A stretch of 64,000 bases of DNA, taken from positions 11,626,365 through 11,690,364 of the forward strand of contig BTRK01000006.1 in the NCBI GenBank assembly GCA_036245805.1, given 5' to 3'. The DNA comes from Pristionchus mayeri. Lineage: Eukaryota; Nematoda; Chromadorea; Rhabditida; Neodiplogasteridae. Every line of letters begins with the position of its first letter. Within the stretch, counting starts at the first letter, position 1. Positions 56,201 to 64,000 of this stretch are shown here, in pieces. The notes beneath the pieces were generated by a model. The model saw only the letters and a list, made by a program, of their open reading frames with translations. It searched no databases and was not told where the DNA came from. The position numbers were made by a program, and so were the translations under genes.

Positions 56201-56356
56201 TGCATAGGTGAAGCCAGCAATTGCTGAATGACATTTATTGATAGACGAATCGATAATCAACTCACGCGCAGGTACGGTATCGCACTTCGAGGCAGATACT
56301 GTAGACGTTAGAATCGATAAGAAGAAGAAGATGGAAAGGCTCCAGTCCTTGGGCAT
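50207..56356 (-). CDS. Gene X: mucin-like type I membrane protein, paralog of gene Y
   Basis: Starts with a signal peptide (MPKDWSLSIFFFLSILTSTV…, 56266-56356). Exons 56173-56223, 55795-55886, 55643-55712, 55435-55541, about 55110-55188 and about 54869-55035 match gene Y exons 2-7 in order, and exon 3 is 92 nt in both. Cysteine motifs are SPCPEW, NCPSDC, LYCARQQGFCGAITP and WCYLFQ. Thr-rich stalk exons follow (about 54756-54791, 54622-54662, 54265-54326, 53759-54146, 53365-53466), then DG/NG repeats (about 52940-53055 with TNGDKVYPNGTVV; 51379-51489; 51183-51265; 50940-51003; 50695-50813), a TM exon near 50377-50453 (LIILGVIVGAGLAIAVV) and a short tail (QYYHHYEPVCFGL, stop 50207-50209). The tail differs from gene Y and lacks PPxY. 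Some junctions are approximate. A mariner fragment sits in an intron. Confidence 0.7.
52039..52083. mobile_element. Half of a foldback MITE with TGACGTCA core
   Basis: GGCACTAGGTCGGATGAGAA followed by CTATGACGTCATG. Full palindromic copies are at 55324-55403, 56901-56976 and 57254-57343; another half is at about 61040-61095. Here the other half is missing and a mariner element begins at the break. Confidence 0.65.
52084..52877 (+). mobile_element. Mariner element, 3'-truncated, in a gene X intron
   Basis: The 5' terminus TTGGGGTGTCCGGAAAGTTC follows a TA and precedes a transposase frame. The 3' half of the gene and the right terminus are gone; the break is near 52877, next to AGTACTCCT, which also occurs some 30 bases further on. 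It lies in the intron between two DG/NG-repeat exons of gene X, on the opposite strand. Confidence 0.8.
52246..52877 (+). pseudogene. Mariner transposase, N-terminal two thirds
   Basis: ATG at 52246. Residues 1-110 form the paired helix-turn-helix DNA-binding part, with LHYCRLGRSVKEAHSAL, WFSRFKKGEFGLDDQPRSGR and STVSDILHRSGK. The first catalytic aspartate lies in IIATDEKWITYDNP. The frame continues to GKKELLCFFFSVLG and PIYWEILAPG, then runs into intron sequence. The second and third catalytic acidic residues are missing, so it cannot be active. It is GC-rich and otherwise undamaged, so probably a young insertion later truncated. Confidence 0.85.
55324..55403. mobile_element. Foldback MITE with TGACGTCA, in gene X intron
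   Basis: Inverted halves CTAGGGCGGATGAGAAC and GTTCTCATCCGACCTAG around a short loop; the right half carries TGACGTCATAG. A run of about 14 C residues follows directly. It lies in the intron between exons 5 and 6 of gene X. Confidence 0.65.
55890..55985. repeat. Cluster of TAC-G-GTAG motifs in gene X intron
   Basis: TACGGTAG occurs four times and one ACAGTAGG variant within about 95 bases. The motif TAC(T/G)GTAG and its inverse are common in introns of genes X and Y, but here they are almost tandem. A G-rich tract (GGGGGCGGGGGCGGGCG) lies just right, near 56020. Confidence 0.6.
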
Positions 56357-56750
56357 TTTGGGACGAGATGATTGAAAGAAAGCCGACTCGAGAGCCTCCC
56401 TTTCTCCCAGAACCGAGAAGGGGCCCCGGTAGCCTCGGATACCAACTCCTCTCCCCCTCTTCTCCCCATTGTTTTCATTGTATGTTTCTCGATGTCAGTT
56501 TCGGGTGCAATATGGCGCAATATTTATTCGATTGACTACGGATTAATGATTGCAAAATGGAAAAAAAATATGAGGAAACACCTCTGTACTTGATGGACAA
56601 GGTGTCCTGCGGTGTAAACAACAAGCAAACATGAATATGAAATTAGGGTGACTGTTGGATACTGTAGACATGCGCGGTGATGGTGAGGGAGGGGTACTGT
56701 AGTCGATGTATCTGTCATGAAGCCCGCGAGACCTTTCCTTTCACACTGAA
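56357..56750. other. Upstream region of gene X
   Basis: No gene seen. It presumably contains the gene X promoter; I cannot identify a TATA or initiator with confidence. TACTGTAG motifs occur near 56660 and 56695. Confidence 0.4.
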
Positions 56751-56754
56751 CGAG

Positions 56755-59400
56755 CAGATGACACCTGCAGAACTATTACATTGTTTATAGGAATGATTAA
56801 AATAAGATCTCCGATGGTAATCGGCAATCCATAATCCCCGGTATTTTTAAACAATATCTGAAACCTAAATATGCCCGGCTAGGCGCATTCGACTAACGGG
56901 GAACTAGGTCGGATGAGAACTTGATATAGGCATTTCAAATACATCATGACGTCAAAGTTCTCATCCGATCTAGTGTCGGAAGAAAGACTCTCGACTCACT
57001 CGTTCTCGCTTTCTCTATCCGTCAGAGAAAAGCGAGAGAAGCGAGAACCATTTATGTTTCTGCCCTCATGAAGCCATCATGAGCGAGGCTTTACACTAGG
57101 AAACATCACGAAACACTTGCAGATATCACCATTTTATTATTTATTGAAATGATTGAAATGCGATCCGAAAGTAACCGGAGCTCCATGATCACCGGCCCTT
57201 TTGGGCAACCTTTGAAACCAAAGTGAATCCGGATGGGCGCATTTGGCTAACGGGGCACTAGGTCGTATGAGAACTATGACGTAATTCCACTTTTCACGTA
57301 TCAAAGGTGGCATGGCGTCATAGTTCCCATCCGACATAGTGCCAGCAGAAAGGCGCGAATACTCTCGACTCTCTCGCCGCTCACACGCTCTCGCTTTCTC
57401 TAACCGTCAAAGAGAAGCGAGAGAAGCGAGGCCATTCATGTTTCATTGCCCTCATGAAGCCATCCATTATATGAGCTGGGAAGGAGAATGAGACACCTGC
57501 AGATAACTATTTTATTATTTATTGGAATGATTAAAGTAAGACGAAAAAGTAATCGGAACTTCTTGTATAATTTTTGTATAATTTTTGAGATTTTCCGATT
57601 TAAACGATCGGTGGATGAATTATCGCTGTTTTCTAATTCCAAGAACATCTAGGTTTCACGATTATGATTAAGCCACTCGACGAAGAAAGGGAACAATAGC
57701 GCTTCGTTTGTTTTTTTCTCGAAAATACAAGATCTTCAAATGCCCTCATTTTTCCTACTTCTAAAGCCAATTTGTGGCATACAGATATACAGTCGCGCCA
57801 GAAAGTGAGTAGACGATTTTTATTTTTAATATAACTTTTGTTGTTGCTGATTTCGCAATTTGGATGTTGTGGTACTATATACCAAATCCATCGAGGAATA
57901 CGATGCGTGCATTGCGTCATCAAATGCATCATCACTGATTGCGTAGTGATGACGCAATCAAAGTGTACTTTTTCAAAACGGCATTATTCTTACATAGATT
58001 TTTTACTACTCTCCAATCTTTCTGAGGTTGGAGATATGGCTGAGGACTACCCAGAAAAAATTTTTGAAGTTGCTGCGCGACCGCACATTTGCTGCAGCCT
58101 TGCTGCAAAAACAGGGTCGCCAATTTAGAACTCGGCTTCTAGATGAGCTAGGCACTCGTCCAATGCATCAAAATGATCGCCATCATGAGTGCACATGATC
58201 CTGAGAATGAGAAAGCTATATCTCGAAATTTGCCCTCAGGGCATGAAAAAATCACTTTTTTGCATGACCATTATTTGGACATTCATAACTTTGCGGAAAA
58301 TTTATTTAAAAATCTGATTTTTGCTTAGGCATGTTCAAGATGTATTAAAGATATGATTCCCAACTTTTTAGAGCGATTGGATTCCTTTCCTGCCCGCGGC
58401 GTTCGTTTTTCCGAGGTATACTAGTGTCGAGAAACACCTTGTTTACCCCTATGAGCGAGAGAGTACAGGCATAAACAAGGTGTTTCCCGGCCCTAGTATA
58501 CCTCAGAAAAACGAACGCCGCGGGCAGGAAAGGAATCCAATCGCTCTAAAAAGTTGGGAATCATATCTTTAATACATCTTGAACATGCCTAAGCAAAAAT
58601 CAGATTTTTAAATAAATTTTCCGTAAAGTTATGAATGTCCAAATAATGGTCATGCAAAAAAGAGATTTTTTCATGCCCTGAGTGCAAATTTCGAGATATA
58701 GCTTTCTCATTCTCAGGATCATGTGCAATCATGATGGCGATCATTTTGATGCTTTGGACGAGTGCCTAGCTCATCTAGAAGCCGAGTTCTAAATTGGCGA
58801 CCCTGTTTTTGCAGCAAGGCTGCAGCAAATGTGCGGTCGCGCAGCAACTTCAAAAAATTTTTCTGGGTAGTCCAACATCAGAAAGCTTGGCGAGTAGGAA
58901 AAAATCTATGTAAGAATAATGCCGTTTTGAAAAAGTACACTTTGATTGCGTCAACACTACGCAATCAGCGATGATGCAATTGATGACGCAATGCACGCAT
59001 TGTATTCCTCGATGGATTTGGTATATAGTACCACAACATCCAAATTGCGAAATCATCTACAACAAAAGTTATATCAAAAATAAAAATCGTCTACTCACTT
59101 TCTGGCGCGACTGTACGTTTAATAATTGATGAACCGGAACTCGTTTCGCTCTCTCGCTCATCGCGCGGTCTCGCTGTCTCTAACCGTCACAGAAAAGCGA
59201 GATAAGCATAGCAATCCATGCTTCGGCCCGCATGAAGCCATCTCTTGCATGAGCGAGAACTTCCACTCGAAAGTAACACGTGACACCTACAGATATCATC
59301 TGCTTATTATTTATTGGAATGATTAAACAAGTGAATAAATTCAGAGCTCTTGATAGCCATGCTTTTGGGCAATATATGAAACCAAAATGAGTAACCCGCA
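56755..59400. repeat. Diverged tandem repeats of about 370 bp, interrupted by a palindrome
   Basis: Units begin near 56759, 57113, 57490 and 59281 with GACACCTGCAGA-like text, then TTATTTATTGGAATGATT, then a GGGCAA…TGAAACC block and a CGCATT…CTAACGGGG block. Foldback MITEs sit at the same place in units 1 and 2 (56901-56976, 57254-57343), so the MITE was copied with the unit. GC-rich segments with CGCTTTCTCT…AGAGAAGCGAGAGAA foldbacks lie between units. Confidence 0.65.
57790..59113. mobile_element. 1.32-kb palindromic Tc1/mariner-type element
   Basis: Ends CAGTCGCGCCAGAAAGTGAG and its inverse, flanked by TA on both sides (57788-57789, 59114-59115). The two halves are near-perfect inverted copies right to a central hairpin around 58440-58490 (GAAACACCTTGTTTA and inverse). 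No transposase is present. A diverged relative is at 4930-6072. Confidence 0.9.
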
Positions 59401-59459
59401 TTTAGGTAACCGAGGTGAATGAATATTTTTAAATAAATAAAATATTTGTAAATAATTAT

Positions 59460-60720
59460 CAGGTTGGTCATAAAGTTTTGCGCGATTTTGACTAAAGTGC
59501 TTTGTGGCATCTACAATCGTTCATTGTTATCCAATCAACTTAGATCTTTTTGTGGTAGATAGGGGCTGTTATACTCTCTTTAGCGCACACTATCATAGAT
59601 CTGTCCGATCAAGGGAAAGTACGGTGATTCACCAAACTTCATGTGGTTGATCAACGACCTGACTATTCAAAGGATTAGATTTTCATTTAGAACGGAGACA
59701 GGACCCAATCTAAACCACATTAGTAAAGTATGATGGGCATATATCGTACTGGTGATGTTGAGACTCATATGCCACAAAGGGCCTATTAGAAATAAGCGCG
59801 TAAATCGTTTTTGGGTTTTCACTACACTTGTCAAGATAAGTTTTGGAGTACTATATCTATGCCGACAGATCTTGAGATTTCAATTATTCATGAATGTGAA
59901 ATACTTTACTAGTACAAGTCATTATTTCCTTTGGGAGTGAATGGGGATCTACATTTCCGAACAGGGTTCTTCGGATTTTAGATGTCTAATTTAGAACATC
60001 GAAATACATACTTTATGCGTTTCTGTGCTAGCCATGTGGTTTGGAAGGCGGAACTTTTCTGTTTATATTAATGAACAACCCTTGCCCTATCACTCATTAT
60101 TTAGGAATATTGTGGAGTTCGCTACTTTTTCTATGGTGAGCCCTGCTTGAAGACACTCCATATCAAGTTTTTCGACGTTTTCATTAAAAAATAATTGAGG
60201 TACAAATGTCACTTTTTTAGATGAGAGAGATAACTGGGCTCTTAAATATTGATGTGATAGAAAACCGAGTAAGTAATGATGACAGCGCCCATAGGTAGAG
60301 GTCATCCTCGTCAATCCTTGAAACAGGTGATTTGTTCGAAAGAACTTTGGTTTTTCTAATTGTCCGTGATTCATTGACCTGTACGAAGCCTATAACGAAT
60401 TCAGCAGCTCGCTCTTTTTGATACTAGGTAGTGCACGCCGAGTGCTATTTAATACACTTTGTGAGCCTCCATCTAAAAAATTCTCTGCGAAGAACAGCAA
60501 TTTTAAATAAAATATTAATTTTTCTGAAATATTCAAAGTTACGAAGACCTTGATTTCTCGAATAGTACAGATGATCACACTAGTTCAACGATAAAATGCT
60601 AAAGGTCGAACATGTCCCTATATATCGACATCAGGACTACAAGTGGCCATTTGAGCAAAATAAACTATACGAACTCAAAGTTGGGATCCAAAATCGCGCA
60701 AAACTTTATGACCAACCTAA
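59460..60720. mobile_element. TA-flanked inverted-repeat element (family 1.26 kb), copy 2
   Basis: Ends CAGGTTGGTCATAAAGTTTT and the inverse ending ACCAACCTAA, with TA on each side. It aligns over its length with 11993-13257 in inverted orientation, for example GGGAAA…GTA…CAAACTTCAT near 59610-59645. The subterminal TTTTGCGCGATTTTG is identical. No transposase frame. Confidence 0.8.
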
Positions 60721-61580
60721 TAAAATTAAATATTTTTGAACGTCCTCAAACTGAGACATGGCGACGTCCTTTCCATCATAAGGAGGTAGCTTTGAAAAGG
60801 GGAAAGATGAGGGAGGCTCTCACACACTCTCCCCGGTCAAAAAGAGAAACTAACAAGAGAGAATAACCAAAGATCACACCGCATGCGAAATAGAAAGAAC
60901 GCTTGTCACTGATCCATCCTAAAAAAGTACGCTGCCCTAATGTTCTGTAATCAGGATACTTGAAGAGAGAAATGAAAAGGTATCAGAATCGGTAATTCTT
61001 TGGCCAATATACATCATTAGCAATAGATCAGATGCATCATGTCGCTTTTGATAGAAAGGCGACAAGGCGCAATAGTTCTCATCCGACCTAGTGTCATTTA
61101 ATTTCTTCGAAATAACAATCCTACCACCCGATGCATTACGATCAGATTTTGTTGTTCACTAGTCCATGTACGATCTATGTTTCACGATTCTGATATAGAA
61201 TCTGGATGAGGGAAAACAGTGTTCCTTCCAATTCTTTACAAAAAATAAATCAACAAAAAACTTATCTCTAGAGTGCAAAATTCGGGTAATTGTACTAGAT
61301 TTCGTAATTCTTCTCTTCATTTGACACATACTCTAGGCCGGTCGAGCGGCGAGAGAGTGTGTGAAATGAAGAGACCGTTGCATCTTTTATCGAACTCTAA
61401 ATTGTACACCCTCTCTGGGTTTAGTCGATCGTTGAGCTGGTGTGGGAATGAAGAATCTGAAATCTTCATCATTGATGAATTTGATCCTGTAAGGGTTGCA
61501 GCGTATTCTGAACATACAGCGCCCAATCTTTCAATTTGACTAGTTCTTTTACTTGGATACTGATAGAATTCGTATGGTAC
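60721..61580. other. Intergenic DNA
   Basis: No gene recognised. It holds a half foldback MITE (about 61040-61095) and a foldback near 61310-61370 built around CTCTAGGCCGGTCGAGCGGC. Confidence 0.45.
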
Positions 61581-62267
61581 TAGTGTTGGCGATTTGATTC
61601 CTCGAAGGTTCTCAGAACTTTTCATTCCTCGCCGCTCGGAGCGGTTGTAGTCTTTGTAGAGAATCAAAGGTTCTCAGAATCGGTTGTAGAGAATCAAAGG
61701 TTCTCAGAATCAAAGGTTCCTCGACTTGTAACTCTTTTCAAAATGTACGAATCCGTTTGATATTTTGAGAATGACTTTCCTAAGAGTCATTCCTTGCACG
61801 AATCAAATTTCTAGTCAATAGGAGCATTTTTGTTTCAGTTTACTTTTTCCTTCGTATGTTTTCTAAAAATAGTTTAGTGCAAAATGATGAGTAAGCAATA
61901 GAAATAGGTTGAACCATCATTTTGCCTCTTCTGACACATTGTGTGTTGTTTCTTTTACCGTGGATGTTGAGAAACTAGACGGATCTCGTCAAGCTCAAAC
62001 GGTAAAGCAAAATCCTGACGTAAGACAAGATTGTGTCACGGCTCCAGAGAAAAGAGATAGTAACAAGGTTGTTAAAAATATATCCATGAACGCATTGAAA
62101 TCGTTCAAAAAAAGGACTCCAAAATCGAAGAACCTTTGATTCCTCGAGTGATTTTTCGAAGAATCATTCCATTCCTCGCTCTATTGAGGGAGAGGCGGAT
62201 TTGGGAATCATTCCATTCCTCAAATCGCGGCCGAACCGGTCGGCCAGGAATCAAATCGCCAACACTA
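61581..62267. mobile_element. Non-autonomous hAT-type element with perfect 8-bp target duplication
   Basis: Terminal inverted repeats are TAGTGTTGGCGATTTGATTC and its inverse GAATCAAATCGCCAACACTA. The flanking 8-mers are both TATGGTAC (61573-61580 and 62268-62275), the hallmark of hAT transposition. Inside near 61620-61720 GGTTCTCAGAATC-type units are tandemly repeated. No transposase; a short lysine-rich frame at 61909-62139 is unconvincing. Confidence 0.85.
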
Positions 62268-62913
62268 TATGGTACTCTCATCGGGTCAATGAAAGATCAA
62301 ATCACAAAGAATCTGCAGTTTATTATAAAAAAAGAATGACATGTATGTTTCATTGATGAATTATAGTCAGTGGATAAATGAAGCGAAGACATTAAGCCAA
62401 TCACTCGTAGCTTCAAAACAAAATATTAGAAAGTGTTTCAGCTAGAGTCCCTACCATAGTTTCCCAGCACTGGCGGCGCGTTAGTAACTCCCCGTGCACC
62501 CAAGAACCCCGGGCCATGATTTTTTATTCCCTCCCCGTGCATTCAGCAGCGGCGTGAGCAACTATGGTCCCTACACGACTACTGCATGGAACTGCAGCTG
62601 CACCAGAGTAAGAACAATTCATAAATTTTACCGATTTTTAAAGCGAAGTATGGGATTTCATTTCTAATACCGTGTAACATTTAGGTTTCGTGATTATGAT
62701 AAAGCTACTGAACGAGGAAAGGGGACAGTGCCGGTTTATTTCTCTTTTTGTGGGCACAAAAACCATCAAACATCATCATTATCATATCCTCCTCAACATT
62801 TTTTTTCTCATGAAAGCAAAGCTGTCTACAAGTCCTCTGTGCAGATGGTAGACTTGTCCCTGCTGTGATTTATGTTGATACTGAACAATAAAAATAGCTC
62901 AATATCAAATATA
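62268..62913. other. Intergenic DNA
   Basis: No gene recognised. GC-rich 62445-62590 contains ACCATAGTT and its inverse AACTATGGT about 100 bases apart, a possible small foldback. TAGGTTTCGTGATTATGATA near 62680 resembles text near 57650, a dispersed repeat. Confidence 0.4.
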
Positions 62914-63444
62914 TTAGGTTGTCCGGAAAATCTTTGTCACTTTTTCAAAACTTTATTTCTTTGACTTTATTTCGCAATAGCACGAGTTCAAGTATACTTG
63001 TAATCATTGTTGACAACATATGTCCAATGTTCCTTGAATCTATAGATCCCCTCCCTGTAGAAGCCATTTGAGCCCGAAAAATAAGAAAAATCGTAAAAAT
63101 AATAAAATTGGAAAAGTAGTCTTCTTCGAAACGGTGAAACCAAATCCTGGTGGGGTTGTCGTTAGGAACTTGCGTGCCATAAACATACTTCAGTAGGGTC
63201 TCCGAATCCTTCATCGTTGTGTAGGATAGGAAGAGGTGAAACTGTAGAATTACGGAAGTGGATGGTAGTAGTGGCATACATCGTTGCTCTACTAGAGCCT
63301 GACTGAAGGGAAGGGGTGGGGAGTTGTTAACTGTAAAGTTCCTTCACTGATTGTTATTCACTAGGAACGAGGGAACACCAAAGTACATTTGCGACGAGCA
63401 GTATAAATACTAAACCAGTGACAAATACTTTCTGGACAACCTGA
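62914..63444 (-). mobile_element. Internally deleted mariner-like element
   Basis: Ends TTAGGTTGTCCGGAAAATCT and, on the far side, the inverse of CAGGTTGTCCAGAAAGTATT, each beside TA. The minus strand retains a degenerate mariner N-terminus (HLFLSYTTMKDSETLLKYVY then IWFHRFEEDYFS, compare the WFSRFKKGEF pattern of the transposase at 52246). The short region after it may be the end of the transposase gene. The catalytic middle is gone. It is therefore a deletion derivative. Confidence 0.65.
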
Positions 63445-64000
63445 TACTAACGTTTGTAACCAGTGTTTCTTACTTGGCGTTGTAATAAGTTCACAGTTCA
63501 CCTGGAGTGACTTTGAGTGGTGAACTGCGCCAAAGGTTTGGTGTATCTGTGCGAGAATACTTAAGAGAGACTAACTGAGTGAATGAACATATTTGTGAAG
63601 AGGCTTGGCAAAGTTGGAAAAATGGAATTCGCCCTAAATGTGCATATCACAGATATTCTGAGAGAACGCAGGTGCATGGGAACAACAAATTCAAACTGAT
63701 TTAATCTTATCAACACAATATCAGTTGATGTATCCCTGGTCGTAGACTTTTATATTCAAGTGGTGAAGCCGTAAAATCGAAACTACCTAAAAGCCGGCTC
63801 TCGAAATTTCAAAAATTCAAAAATTCATAACATACTTCAAAGTTGAGCTAGAAAGTCGTTCAAACAAGCAAAATTACCGCCTCGACGAGTTCTACAAATC
63901 ATATGATCAGGATGTTTTGAAAACTCAATTTAAAATATAGATAAGTTGTAAAAACGAATTGTGGGTTCCAAAAAGTTGTTACCCTGAAACATTTTTCCAC
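63445..64000. other. Intergenic DNA with fragment of a palindrome family
   Basis: No gene seen. From about 63770 the text (CTAAAAGCCGGCTCTC and following) resembles arms of the palindromes at 15.6 and 21.9 kb, so a further member may start here and run past the window edge. Confidence 0.4.

Noticed and set aside
61909..62139. Lysine-rich plus frame inside the hAT-type element as a transposase remnant
   Set aside because: No hAT dimerisation or catalytic motif visible; too short.

Overview
The window looks like nematode nuclear DNA. Introns are short (about 45-150 bp) with TTTCAG-type acceptors, intergenic DNA is AT-rich, and gene families are small, fast-changing and tandemly duplicated. Expanded F-box genes and many TA-flanked mariner-type inverted-repeat elements fit a free-living rhabditine nematode, perhaps a diplogastrid such as Pristionchus. 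The genus is an inference. I saw no bacterial features, rRNA or intact tRNA. Exon calls are by eye from splice signals, reading phase and comparison between copies inside the window.

Left part (1-30 kb): a gene nursery full of transposons. It holds (i) at least three F-box loci and several stray F-box-family 3' exons (587-1358, 8019-11153, 25030-26317, 27843-29523, 29673-29801); (ii) four minus-strand members of an unrecognised family with a 25-28-nt first exon (3205-3608, 6191-6816, 11501-13267, 19299-19896); and (iii) two paralogous four-TM membrane proteins (14219-15337, 20582-21668) with a matching promoter-proximal motif. Many copies are damaged: one first exon is split by a 1.27-kb TA-flanked element, one F-box exon is interrupted by a 437-bp retroposon with a 13-bp target duplication, one F-box copy is frameshifted, and a segment of more than 1 kb is repeated two or three times.

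Middle (30-38.5 kb): decayed duplicates of the 3' end of the large membrane-protein gene found further right, a mariner-type element, and a BEL/Pao retrotransposon remnant lacking most of its pol region. Next comes a 2.5-kb element with inverted arms of over 500 bp that encloses a small spliced gene (39499-40281).

Right part (41-56.4 kb): two large minus-strand paralogs, called gene Y (41291-48989) and gene X (50207-56356). Both encode a signal peptide, a shared cysteine-containing ectodomain split by matching introns, a Ser/Thr- or Asn-rich stalk, a block of DG/NG ('YPNGT') repeats, one transmembrane helix and a cytoplasmic tail; in Y the tail has a PPxY motif. They look like cell-surface mucin-like proteins of an undescribed family and are the most interesting loci here.

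The far right (56.4-64 kb) has no convincing gene. It holds tandem repeats, a 1.3-kb perfect-ended palindrome, a hAT-type element with an 8-bp target duplication and two mariner-type elements. Long palindromes occur at 1.6-2.8, 4.9-6.1, 15.6-19.2, 21.9-23.7, 24.2-26.5, 26.5-27.2, 38.5-41.1 and 57.8-59.1 kb, so transcripts from this region could form long hairpin RNA.
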